From: Tubulanus polymorphus
Lineage: Eukaryota > Nemertea > Palaeonemertea > Tubulaniformes > Tubulanidae
Assembly (NCBI RefSeq): GCF_964204645.1
Contig: NC_134036.1
Location: 11,396,704-11,460,703, forward strand
DNA: 64,000 nucleotides
Direction of reading: 5' to 3'
The notes below the pieces were generated by a model. It was not told the origin of the DNA, did no database searches, and saw only the letters and a list, made by a program, of their open reading frames with translations. Positions 11,450 to 22,734 of the stretch are shown here, one piece after another. Numbering within the stretch: the stretch's first letter is position 1; the number at the start of each line of letters is the position of its first letter. A program made the position numbers and the translations under genes.

Positions 11450-11925
11450 CAGTAGAACTGGCCCAAGTCGGACGGCTTTAAATAGGAAAATCAGCAAAAT
11501 CGGCCGAATCCAAGGACCCGATTTTTTCAGTTCATTTTTTCTATCAAAATCTGTCTCATAGTTAGAAATTCGACTAAGTCGGCTAGAATATATGTTCCGA
11601 AGGTTTCAAAGCAATGCATTTTTCAATCTCTAAGTCAGTCGTCCAATTTCAGTTATTTCTAAACAAATCGAAACCGGCGCGCATCGTATTATACACCGGT
11701 AGATCGATTTTTCTTTTGACGGACATACATGTTTGCAATTGTAGTCGGCTATATAATAGACCCCGTGCACCCAGTTGTTAGGGTTAGGGTCTTTACTATT
11801 AGAAGCTAACTCGGATTTTTCTTAGAAAACCCCAAAAACCCGACTTACTCATAACATAATCGGAATTTTTCTGAGTCGGACATTTGACCGTGGTCCTAGC
11901 GTGACCGACTTACTACTTACTACTG
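11450..11925. mobile_element. Tc1/mariner-like MITE, TA target duplication, CAGTAG ends
   Basis: Begins CAGTAGAACTGGCCCAAGTC and ends with the inverse of CAGTAGTAAGTAGTAAGTCG; TA flanks it at 11448-11449 and 11926-11927. AAGTCGG words recur in the interior. The partner segment near 59225 lacks the insertion. No transposase ORF. Confidence 0.7.
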
Positions 11926-12352
11926 TAACACATGTATATAAAATGAACGCAATATTTTGGCGTTACACTTCGTGGCTCGAGTACACGATTGATGTACATG
12001 CTACTGGAATAATACGCGCAGTATCCAAAGGTATGAGATCTGTAGACATAATAAGACTGACTGGAACAGGTCGAGTTAGAGTTATAATGTATGTATCTAA
12101 GAACGGACCAATAACTCATAAACATCAACAACAGATCGAAACGTTAGTCGAAATCGGGAAATAATTTGATATCGTCGACTCCCGGACAAACAGACAAGAG
12201 AAAAGTGAACGCACACAAGCCAATTGCAAAGTAGGTGTACCAGGGATCTTAAGAAAATGGTCATGAAGCCGATGTTTTTCTTTCATCTACCCATGTTTTC
12301 GTTTATGTACGTCACCGTTGGCAACAAAAGACAATCTAAAACATCGACGTTA

Positions 12353-12572
12353 GGCTAAAAAAAATTGATACCTTGTTTCTCCGCTCTGCTGAGCTTAAAT
12401 GTTGACCCGGCCGGCCGCCTATCTACCCTATACATTACTTTTTTTTAAATCGTGATCAATTTTACCATAACAGACCCGGACGCTATAGAAATGAACTGTT
12501 TATAAATTTTATCATATTTTACAAAACTGACCCGGCCGCTGCGGAGAAACAAGGTATCATTTTTATTCAGCC
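12353..12572. mobile_element. 220-bp Harbinger-type MITE, TTA target duplication, with empty site in partner
   Basis: Ends GGCTAAAAAAAATTGATACC and GGTATCATTTTTATTCAGCC are inverted repeats of about 33 bp that run on into CTTGTTTCTCCGC. TTA flanks both sides (12350-12352 and 12573-12575). The duplicated segment near 59617 reads straight through ATCGACTTATCACGCAG with a single TTA, i.e. an empty site. A three-base TWA target is characteristic of PIF/Harbinger elements. Confidence 0.85.
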
Positions 12573-13785
12573 TTATCATGCAGCATTAGACACAGATCAA
12601 CATCGGCTTTAGCTAGTGGAATTTTAATTCACTTTCTTAGCCCGCTGCAACCTTGAATTTTACCACATTTCAACGATGACTTTGTGAATTTAGTCGTATG
12701 CCAGCTTAATTGAAGTTATACTGAATATCCGAAAAGGTGCTATCAAAATGCAATCAGTATTTTTTCTACCTTTTTTTCTATGTGCTAGCAATGTTGATTT
12801 TTCAAGGCCAAGTCTGACAAAAATCCAATTTCCGGAAAAGACCCAAATATCAGTTTATTAACATATATTCATTGCTTTGTGTTTTTAACAGGTGTCATCT
12901 AAGAACTGAACTATTCGGTGTAGCATGTGAGGTAGAGGATATACAATTAGGCCAAATTATTTTATTTTTACCAACAACAGTAGGTGATATTAAAAACAAA
13001 AACACATTTACGGTTTAGGACGCTTTTACGGTCCAGCATCGCCTGCTGCTTGAGGAGCGAGAAACATTCAATGTATCCATCAATCAATACATTATGCCTA
13101 CACTTGATATCTTAACTAGATATTTGTAAACATCGTGGAAGTAATCCGTCGGTAATTTCAGTTGTCATAAAGTAGAATAGAAGAACGTTTCTATAATCGA
13201 TAAAGAATTAGTGCATGTAAGTTTTCTTATTAACCCTTTTACCCGATAAAGCATCAGTAAAGCCCCATACACACTACGTTATTTTCGCAGCGAATTTATT
13301 CGCACAGCGTGTTTCCCAGAATGCGCGAGTGTCAGCGTAAAGCTAGCTACATATATTTGCTCACCGTTTGTTTAGGGACCTACCTTATGGTTGATACAGT
13401 ACACGGCCCAATGAGCCAATGAGAGATTCAGCAACGCTAGAACGATTATTTTAGAGCCACCTTCATCATCGATGTTTGTTCCTAGCTTATGTACCAAAAA
13501 TCGACTCTTAACGCACTGGTGATCACTGAACAATTGTTTTGTGGAGAAAAAAATCGATCGACCTGAAGTACGGCCTCGAAACTTTAGGGAGACCCGGGAG
13601 AAGTTATTTCCAGAATTTGGCGCAAAAAATTAGTCGTTCATATAGGGACCAATATGCGCGAGACGGCTGCGCGCGGTTGAATCAGTCAGGTTGATACACA
13701 CGCCACTCTTTGGCCGATACAGTAACTTCTCGAAGTAATTTAGAGCGATCGACGCATTAAATCCGCTCAAGACAGTAGTTTAACT

Positions 13786-14214
13786 GCGTTTAGGCAATAC
13801 ATTTAGTTCAGCGTTCTCACTATAAGAATAGCCGTGTGCTGTCGTATGTGTCTAACACCCTAGATTTAACAATCTAAAATATACATGAATCACCTACGTT
13901 CCGCTTGGTCTTTATTACTTCAGATCAGTAGAAAACATCGTAATCAACAGTAACAGTTACAAGAAAATTATTGTGTTAACTTGGGATGATTCGTATCCGT
14001 GGAAGATAGTTAATTATTGATTGTATACACTATAATCTAGAGAACCATAAAACTCAATGGAATATCATTTTTCAATCTTCCGTACACAAATTATCCTTAT
14101 ATGAAAATAAATAGTACTTCAATGTACTGTATATTTATTTAGTAGTATAAAAATAGTGGATCAGCAGGCCACCTGAGACCAATCTACGACCTAAGGTCAG
14201 TTGCCTAAAGTTGT
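13786..14214. other. Non-coding, nothing recognised
   Basis: AT-rich sequence between the duplicated segment and a hairpin repeat. No ORF or repeat boundary was seen. Confidence 0.4.
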
Positions 14215-14243
14215 TTGGAGTTTACCAGTGGATTGTTAATATT

Positions 14244-14600
14244 TAGGGTTTTCTGTTATTTCACAGAAAACCCTATTGATATCCGCGTGATTATTATTAG
14301 GGTTTTCTGTTATTTCACAGAAAACCCTATTGATATCCGCGTGATTATCGAAAATTTAGCCCCATTCAATGGGGCGACATGTTTTTCGAGTCGTCATCCC
14401 GAAATCAACCCGCAGGCCGACTGTCACTTCGATTATCAATTCAAGTATAAATGAACTAATTTATTGCCGCAGACTTCAAATTCAGTCGCGGTCTTCAAAC
14501 AGTGATTTTAACAATAGCCCATTTTCCTCATCAAATCATATTACCGATACACTGGAAATTTACTACTTTAGATTTTAAAAGCACTGTCGAGCCGTAAACA
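14244..14600 (+). repeat. Repeat element with doubled TTAGGGTTTTCTG hairpin at its left end
   Basis: A hairpin AGGGTTTTCTGTTATTTCAC closed by AGAAAACCCT, followed by TTGATATCCGCGTGATTAT, occurs twice in direct tandem (about 14244-14297 and 14297-14348, 53-bp period). The other end reads GCACTGTCGAGCCGTAAACA near 14581-14600. Both the hairpin and this end recur in inverted orientation at 33832-34046, so the pair defines one dispersed family. No TSD was recognised. Confidence 0.65.
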
Positions 14601-15516
14601 TCGACGAATCGACGTGTGTTACTACATCGTCGTTCCGGGGATCAGCTGCGAGTTTCTCCTCATCATGAGAATCAAATCGAGTACAAATTAATTTATTACT
14701 ACCAGTGATTTGCCTGCAGGTTTCATGGAGTTAGTATAACAATACCTATTTTTCTTTACCGAATTAACCGTGTATTTACTAAGATAAATCTTTAGTGTAC
14801 CGGGGAATCGTAGGCCTAAACTAAACACGCCGAAGAGATATAGCGGAGAAAAGCAGTTATGTCGACGAGGTATCAAAATAAAAGAATATATTACTTTATT
14901 CGGCCGCGGGCTTCAACCTCTATATCAATACCATCAATACTCTATATTTCCTACAGTACATACCGATCATTGTCAAATGCACAAGGTATTTACTAAATAC
15001 AAGTATATAACACACTCCTATCCGTATGCTGGACTCACACTTGACATTCGGAGTAAGCGTTCGCTGTGGGGGAAAGGGATCGTTCGCTGTGTCGCTTGAA
15101 GTGTTTATCGAGTTTGACGCGGCTTTAGGCCTACCGGTACTGAGCTTTACTGTATCAAACAAACACAGTACAATTGTTGCGTTTATTAACGGACTCATTG
15201 GATTGAACTTCAAAACAAAATTTACGATATTTAGGTGGGTTGTTAAATTCAATAGGCCTACGACCAATCTGTCCGGATGTTAGGCCTACGCATATACATA
15301 GGCCTACATAGGCTAGTAGCCTCTACTAGATTAAGCGTTCGCTGTGGGGGAAAGGAGATCGTTCGCTGTGTCGCTTGAAGTGTTTATCGAGTTTTACGTA
15401 CGCGACCTTAAGGCTTTAGTATGGTGGCTGATAAGGGCCATGCGTAAAAAAACACGTATATGCAAATGAGGGCGACATTATGACAAAACGACAAAACTGA
15501 AATAACGCGACAAAAC
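14601..15516. other. Non-coding with a ~75-bp direct repeat
   Basis: Words from AAGCGTTCGCTGTGGGGGAA through TCGCTTGAAGTGTTTATCGA occur at about 15054-15115 and again at 15333-15395, separated by AGGCCTA-rich sequence. Short ORFs across this stretch show no recognisable domain. Confidence 0.5.
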
Positions 15517-16355
15517 AATAATTTTGGTTTTGTCGCCCGCGACAATTCATTATTTTGGTTTTATCGCCCGCGAAATTCATTATTTTGGTTTTATCGCCCG
15601 CGACAATTCATTAATTTGGTTTTATCGCCCGCGACAATTCATTAATTTGGTTTTGTCACCCGCGACAATTCAAGATTTTGGTTTTTCTGCGACGACAATT
15701 CATTCTTTGGATTTGTCGCCCGCGACAATTCAATACTTTAATTTTATCGCCAGCGACAATTCATTATTTTGGTTTTATCGCCCGCGACAATTCATTATTT
15801 TGGTTTTATCGCCCGCGACAATTCATTAATTTGGTTTTGTCACCCGGAACAAAACAATATTTTGGTTTTGCCGCCCACGACAATTCAATATTCTGGTTTT
15901 ATCACCCGCGACAATTCATTATTTTGGTTTTATCGCCCGCGACAATTCATTATTTTGGTTTTGTCGCACGCGACAATAGCGACAATTCAATATTTTGGTT
16001 TTATCGCCCGCGACAATTCATTATTTTGGTTTTATCGCCTGCGACAATTTTTTTTTTGGTTTTATCGCCTACGACAATTTATTATTTTGGTTTTATCGCC
16101 CACAACAATTCATTAGTTTGGTTTTGTTGCCCGCGACAATTGAATATTTTGGTTTTGTCGCCCGCGACAATTCATTATTTTGGTTTTATCGCCCGCGACA
16201 ATTCATTTTTTTGGTTTTGTCGCCCGCGACAATTCAATATTTTGGTTTTATCGACAGCGACAATTGATTATTTTGGTTTTATCGCCCGCGACAATCGATT
16301 ATTTTGATTTTATCGCCCGCGACAATTAATTTTTTTGGTTTTTTGTCGCCCACAT
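15517..16355. repeat. 31-bp minisatellite, roughly 27 units
   Basis: The unit is roughly CGACAATTCATTATTTTGG plus TTTTATCGCCCG. Adjacent units create a dyad TTGTCGCCCGCGACAA at each junction, so the array is a string of small palindromes. The ORFs reading across it (repeating LVLSPATIHYFGF or similar) are by-products of the 31-bp period cycling through three frames; they are not a gene. Confidence 0.92.
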
Positions 16356-16441
16356 TATTAGCTTTTGAATAATTAGGCCAATAAATAACGTAATAAAGAC
16401 TTATGCTTTCGCCTATTTTGAAGTCGATTAATCTGATATAG

Positions 16442-16856
16442 TACGGAAGCGATAAAGGGCCTCGAGTTGTCGCGTTCAAACTCGACAAGTCGCCATATTT
16501 ATGTCGATATATCGCGATATATCGCGTCAAGTCCACATGAATATGTCTCCATATCGTGACGTTTTCACGACAAATTTCGCTTATTTGCTCATTTTCCACG
16601 GGACAAGCCGTCTTTGAAGACATGTCTAAATGTAAGATGAGGACGCCAGTAATATGACGACTGAGTTTCAAGTCGTCATGAATATGTCGACTTGTCGCGA
16701 GGAAAATGGTTGAGAAAACGAAATATGTCGTCAAAACGTCACGATATATCGACATATTCATGTCGACTTGACGCGATATATCGCGGTATGTCGACAATAA
16801 TATGGTGACTTGTCGAGTTGGAACGCGTCATCTCGAGGCCCCTTATCGCTTCCGTA
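16442..16856. mobile_element. 415-bp foldback element with 7-bp TSD GATATAG
   Basis: The left end TACGGAAGCGATAAAGGGCC is mirrored by GGCCCCTTATCGCTTCCGTA at the right. Arms of about 115 bp are filled with ATATCGCG, GTCGACTTG and ACATGAATATGTC words. GATATAG is present immediately outside both ends (16435-16441 and 16857-16863). The minus-strand ORF across it is a by-product. Confidence 0.85.
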
Positions 16857-16953
16857 GATATAGTGTCGAATATTAAGGTCATTTTGGCAGATTCTTTTTT
16901 TTTTTAAGTGATATTAAAGCGATCATTAAAGTGATCCTACTTAATGAAAGATC

Positions 16954-17110
16954 TACGGAAGCGATAAAGGGCCTCGAGTTATTGCGTTCCAACTCGATAA
17001 GTCGCCATATATATGTCGATATATCGCATCAATTCGACATGAATATGTCGACATATCGTGACGTTTTGACGACTTGAAACTCAGTCGTCATATCACTGGC
17101 GTCCTCATCT
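16954..17110. mobile_element. Second, partial copy of the 415-bp foldback family
   Basis: Starts TACGGAAGCGATAAAGGGCC like the left arm of the element at 16442 and follows it through TATGTCGATATATCGC and the GACTTGAAACTCAGTCGTCATA segment, then stops. The right arm is absent. Confidence 0.75.
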
Positions 17111-17329
17111 TTCAGCAACGCCAGTCACATGGAGTCGTACGTGTTCTACTTTCTGCGACGCGACACGACTGTCACAACCAACCGACGAACTCTTGCGACT
17201 GACAGAAACTAGTCGCACACAATCGTATTGCAAGCGACTTGCATCGAAACTTGCGATGCAACGCGAGGATCGCATCGTGTCACAAGAACAACCTACGTCT
17301 GGCTTTAAGTTACTGCGGAGCACCAGAAA

Positions 17330-17880
17330 TATCTTTTTTTATCGTTCAAAAGACCTTTCGCTTGAAAATTCTTTCATCGGAACAAAATTTATTTCGTTCG
17401 AACCAATAATATTCTATACAATTGAACCAATTTGAAAAAATCGTTAGAACAAAGTTGAACAAACTTTTTTTTGTCCAAACGAAAGGTTTTTCGTTCGAAC
17501 AATCGTTCAATTGAACAGAATCTTTTTTAATTTGAACGGAATTTTCTTGTCAGAACATTAAGTTTTTCGTTCGAACAAGTATATTGAAAAAAGTTTATTT
17601 CTCCGAATCGAAAGTATGAAGTATTTCGTTCAATCGAACAGAATTGTTTTCATTCAAACATTCGTCCGAAAAAATTGTTTTCGCTCGACCAAATTTTTTT
17701 GCCGGGACTTAAAATTTTTCATTTCAACAATAACATAGCTTTTTATTCGAACACATTTTTTGTCAGAATGAAGAAAATTTTTGGTTCAAGCAAAATATTG
17801 TTCGATCAAACAGAATTATTTTCATTCGAACAAGATTTTCTTGTTGGAACATTAAGTTTTTTGGTCGAACAGCGTGTTAA
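17330..17880. repeat. Degenerate TTCGTTCGAACAA-type repeat tract
   Basis: Many diverged occurrences of TTTTCGTTCGAACAA and its complement-like variants (TTGTTCGAACGAAA), spaced irregularly at about 25-40 bases. It looks like an old satellite or palindromic repeat decayed by mutation. ORFs through it are not supported. Confidence 0.6.
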
Positions 17881-20800
17881 GGTCGATTTGGAAATTTACT
17901 CGGTCTGGTATATGTTGGATTACTGTGTATGTCATTTGTCAGGACATTAAACAGAAGACAACTTGGGATACTACCTTGCGTGACTCCACTAGTTTGACCG
18001 ACTTATTCCAAGATGAGGCGTTCCGTTGATTTCGGCTACAAGTTTTCGTTCAGAGATAACTGCTGAGCCATTTTGGCGACCTATCATTGATACTGTTTCC
18101 TAATAGCCTGTTTAGTAATGGCTGATGTTGTGCCTTATCCAATGCTTCGTCGAAATCCACCGTTGAACAGGATTCTAAGACTGTGCAGAAAACCCGTTAT
18201 CGCTGCTTTGCAGCTATATTTGTAATTGCAATTAAAACTTCATTGCTAAAATAACTTTGTATTTGTAGTATAGTCGCACTCAAATGTAGATATTTGACAA
18301 AACAATCAAACCCGCTGCGTATAAATTTAAAACGATGATCTCTAGTGAGAGATCGAACGTCGTGTCGTAATTTTTAAATGATAAGCCATGGTTCGAAATT
18401 TGAAATATGCGCGTAGTGGGTCTTTTTCGTATTAAACGTGTATTTGGTCATGTATCATATTGTTTAATGGTTAATCTAAACTTTTTGTGAGTTATTGGTC
18501 CTGGAGTATCGTTGAATGATTCATGTAAAGCAGGATGCAATATTTTACGGACATAGCTAGAAAAGGTAACAATGTGCTTGCCAATGTACTAATAATAAGT
18601 GCATTGGTAAACACAAAGCAAACAGACATTGGTTGCTTAAGTTTTTCGAAGGGGAGACTTTTTGGGAAAATTGATGGTCAATCAGAAAATTAATGGTCAA
18701 TCAGAAAATTAATGGTCAATCATTATCGAGATATCTAAAGGGAAGCTTCTTCAGGGATTTTAAATGATGAACTGTACACAAGGAATTCTTTTTATTTGCA
18801 TTCCAATGTATGAATCCGTTATTACCTACAAATACAAAAACAAGAAACGAAATTCTTAATATGGACTTTGCTAAATTTACGTGAGTGTATGTTTAATCAG
18901 CATCAAAATTAAGCATTGGTACTCTAGATAAGAGATTATAAGCAGAACAAATTGAAAATAGTGAAATATATTGGATTGAATTCAAATCATAGAAGAAGAC
19001 TGATTTTTTACAGACAATTAGATCGAAAATAAGTGATAGATAATGAAGGTTGAAAGAATCTTCTCCACTTGGTATAATAAGCTTTTATTCACGGAGGTAT
19101 ATTCGCTCTAGCTGTTCTCTTTCTTTCCTGTCTCGTTGTTTTTTTCTAATTTAATGTTTCCCGGTGTCTCATTTTAAATTATGTTATTCTTTAAAAGAAG
19201 GCTGGAGGAATGTTGTAACGTGTGTCGAAATCAAACGCCGGTATTGGGGATTTTTAAGCCGTGCTTGCACGCGCGTTGCAGGTGGATATAAAGACCACCC
19301 GCTTACGGCAGAGTGGGTACCTTGTATCTTGGCATAACAGTGTTAAAAAATTTGTATTTTTGATTCGGACCAGATCATCTGGACAATAGACGCTGCGTAT
19401 GTGCCGCGGGATGTTGAATTTCTCTGCACACCGGACACGCGATCGGTTTTCATGTTGAACCACTGCGGCGTTTCTTCGTCTTCCGGTCGTTAACGATTGT
19501 CATTACTTCGTCCGATGTTTAAACAGAACAACGAATACAGATAACCATTATTATCATTGGAGATTATCATTCAAGAATGGAATTATTAAGTTCGTGGAAT
19601 CAGTTGAAAAGCTGAGTTGAAAAGCAGTTCAGGTCTGACCGAGGCAACAATAATGTAACTACAATATATTTGCAGTTATTGCTGATCCGAACATAAAAGG
19701 TTGATTTACACAGTGTTTGGTTGTTATTTTTTCGATCTTAAAATAGGGATTGTCCCCATTATTTATTTATTTGGCTTGTAAATTGTGTTTGATTTTTCGA
19801 TTGAGTGTCCCGTACAGACCCACCACACCTGCCGGGAGCGAAACAGGGGGTTTGATTTTGAAATCGGAAATCGAAGTACAGATATAGATGTGTGATCGGC
19901 GGTCGAGTAAACAGAATATTTTAAAATCGAAGTACATAATTGGAAATTCGGTTCCGGTTCATCCAAACAATCTTCCATTCAGTCTGAACCGGCAAGCGAC
20001 TGATTGGGATGAATTTTTCTGGCTGCCTAATTTAATACAATGAGATTCTGGAAATAGCTATATTACAAGATCATTTTGTCCATTTTTATATTTTTTTGGT
20101 CGTTTTCTACGTGTAAATAGTCCGATAGTTTAGTGTGGTTTTTTTCCTCGGGTAGATGTTGATGTAGAAGTCCTCTAAGTTGATGATCCCGCGTGTTGAC
20201 TAGATAGGAAGAAAGCACATTTCGAAACGCAAATTTTCCAGATGAGAGTATGGCCCTGGGGTATCCGAAGTGTAGTTGTATGACATCGACGGTGCAGCTC
20301 CTATTAGGATGGGTTTCTCCGTCAAGGGGTGCGCAGTTGGTATTTCACATCTGGTGCTGAATTTGCGTAAAAGTATAAGTTTTACACTGGGAGCAGTTAT
20401 GTGTTTCTAATATACAGTGAATTAGGTCCGTGAATGTATCGCAATCAAACGGACAGTGCTATGCGTATTGATAGACCGTCAGTAAGAAAGCGGCACAGAC
20501 ACGTGAATATTGAATACATGTTTGTACACTTACATATATACAGTCTTGATCGGCTTTTATTTACATTGTCACGATTAGATTTTTGGTAGCTTTAAATGAG
20601 ACTGATGTCAAGAGGCAACTTTCCAGTCACCATTGCGCGTAGATAGACTGAGCTTGCTATCCTAAGGTCACAAACGGAGGCAGCGTTCCAGCTATCGTGG
20701 CAATGAGACTGAGTTTACAGTCAAAACATCAGAAACAGTAAACTAATAAACTAATACGTATGTGATGATATAGAGCAAAAGTGGTCAGACAGTTCTATGC

Positions 20801-21765
20801 GTATTGATAGACCGTCATCCCTGTTCGATCTAAATCAGAACATACCTCAAGTGTCAAAGTCGGGATATGTAGGTGTAAGTAATAAAAAAGGCGTTGGGTT
20901 TAATAAATAGACTACGCTAATGGTGTCGATTGTGATTCTGTTTACTGCATTCAGTCCGTTTGCATCCAGGTGTATAAGTACATTGTTAAGAGTCCAAATA
21001 TGAAGGTTTGTTGAAGCATGATTTCTTGGTTTAGGCGATCTATTAGCGAGTTTTTGAAATAAATTATAGTGTTGATGCGGCTTGACAGCATCATATGATC
21101 ATGGCTAACATCGATTTGTTCGCGTAGTAACGACGGATATTGTTTATCCTTTGAATCGGTTCCACTTATTTGACAAGACTTCGTTTGAAATAAATTACAT
21201 TATATATTGGAACATTTCAGGTCACTGTTTTAAGTATTAGAATATTATACGGTATGTGATATCCTGTACTGCAAGAGAGGTCTCGGGAACTTGGATAACA
21301 CGTGCCCTTGGTAACTGGTTCTTTCGTTGGTGTTCAAACAACGACCCTTCGCCAATTTAAGAAATTGAAATTACCCGTTGAGGCCACAGGCCACATTGTA
21401 GCAAGATATATATGCAGTATCAGTGAGAATATATTTCTTAACTACTGGAACATTTGTTGTATATGTTAAGTCGTTGACGCAGATGTGGTGATATGTTTTC
21501 GGAGTGTATCACGGACCCGTATTTGTTTCAACTGACAAATAGCCGTTGGATATTTCAAACGGATAGCTATGTGCAAAAATCACTAAGATGAACACAGAAA
21601 TTTCGTTTAGCATATTATCTTATATCTTATCCCACTAAAATTAAAATCCCTTTGATATTCTCAGAAATGTATGTTTATTTGAATGTGGAAAAAGTCCGAC
21701 CCAGTGTTTTAAGGTTATACCAAGCGCTTAGCGCACTGAAATAATTTCTCCATAATGTAAAATAT
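17881..21765. other. Long non-coding stretch with only minor repeats
   Basis: No recognisable gene. It includes three tandem ~20-bp AAAATTAATGGTCAATCAG units at about 18667-18722. TGCTATGCGTATTGATAGACCG-like words occur twice (about 20458 and 20794). A dispersed repeat lies at 19737-19865 (matching 39712-39840). CTGCTTTGCAGCTATA next to AGAAAACCCG near 18186-18215 is found inverted near 31668-31692. A short + frame near 19935 reads WKFGSGSSK and was not accepted as an exon. Confidence 0.45.
19737..19865 (+). repeat. Dispersed repeat shared with 39712-39840
   Basis: TCTTAAAATAGGGA, TTATTTATTTGGC, GAGTGTCCC, GACCCACCACACCTGC and CAGGGGGTTTGATTTTGAAA occur in the same order at both sites, same orientation. 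No coding content. Confidence 0.75.
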
Positions 21766-21990
21766 TGTACCAATTGGTGTTACTATTTTTGTAGCATTTA
21801 TTGTAAATCTATGTATCATTCATATTTTGATTCATGAGATTTTAAAATTGACAAATTTTATAAGATATTAATTTGACGCGATTTGATTAATTTTTCGTCA
21901 TCAAGCTTTTCATCCAGATGAGGATTGGTATAACCTAAACATATATACTCTATAATCGTTCCCCAAAGAACCCGGTCTAGAACCATCCGA
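21766..21990 (+). repeat. Dispersed repeat, inverted partner at 51285-51516
   Basis: About 225 bp from CCAATTGGTGTTACTATTTT to GGTTCTAG-type sequence, found almost unchanged in reverse complement at 51285-51516. It includes CATCCAGATGAGGATTGGTA and GAACCCGGTCTAGAACCATC. Non-coding; it could be a SINE or MITE body. Confidence 0.8.
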
Positions 21991-22734
21991 TGATATTGAA
22001 AGGGTTTCTTACGTAAACCTTTTATAGGGAATGGTTCCTCAAAAAACCTTTACCGGGGATTCTTTCAAAGCACCCCACAAACTAGGTTGTTTGAGGTACA
22101 TACAACCCTAAAGGGTGGAACCCTTCGTTCTTAGAGTGTATTAAAAATGTTCAAGCGTGGATGCTTTATTTGTTCAAGTTTCATTGAATGAATCAAACAT
22201 GATACCAAATATTTGTATTCTTGCGGGTTTTTTATCCATCTACTACAGAGAGATACTTCAACTTATGCCTAATAAATCATCAACTGATAATCTAGGCCAA
22301 CATATATATTTTACTAATTCATGTCAAATGTTCTTTTCGTTATCAATCATCATTCGTATTGTTCAAGTAGTTTCTCATTTCTAAGATTGTTTTCTTGAAT
22401 AATCTCGAACAATCGTGAAAGAATTAAAATCATAAAACGCAGTATCTGTAATAAACAGGTATTGGATGTTTCAGTAAAATTTTCAGCCCAACGAAAATTA
22501 TGAATGAGGAGATACTAAATTCCCAATAAGAAGAATAATTCGATGCTGTTCGATTTTTCAATCAGTAGTATTGATTTGTTTCTTTTTTATTGCTTATGTT
22601 GTCACAATGGAGATTTCTGCAGTTTAGGATATTTTCATCGGACGTAAATTGCCATCTGTTCAGCTTTCTGCAAATTCTTGATTACTGAAATCGATGCAAC
22701 GGTTATAGAATCTTCATACAATTTGCAAATATTT
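21991..22734. other. Non-coding flank
   Basis: No supported exon. A 75-codon + ORF at 22157-22384 has no recognisable domain. Confidence 0.4.

Larger units (their letters stand above)
11025..13785 (+). repeat. Segmental duplication copy A (partner at 58797-60535)
   Basis: Collinear with 58797-60535 in the same orientation, diverged but clearly homologous at many anchors: GACGGGACGGTGTCTC, GGGGAATTAACACCAATAAA, CCAAATTACTCGATTC, CTGAATATCCG...GCTATCAAAATGC, AAAAAAATCGATCGACC and AGCGATCGACGCATTAAAT. Copy A is longer mainly because it carries two MITEs absent from the partner, at 11450-11925 and 12353-12572. Possible coding remnants on the minus strand (about 11180-11420) are frameshifted relative to the partner. 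Confidence 0.8.

Noticed and set aside
11776-11794. TTAGGGTTAGGGT, possible interstitial telomere repeat
   Set aside because: Only two units, inside a MITE; too short to mean anything.
15524-16307. ORFs of up to 209 codons with repeated FGFIARDNSLFWFYRPRQF-like peptides
   Set aside because: They are translations of a 31-bp tandem repeat in all three frames; no start context, splice or homology support.
16279-16797. 172-codon minus ORF
   Set aside because: Most of it is the arms of the 415-bp foldback element and the 31-bp minisatellite.
19935-19985. WKFGSGSSKQ frame as a C-type lectin exon
   Set aside because: Only a superficial match to the W-x-x-GEPN region; no EPN, no WND, no splice sites.
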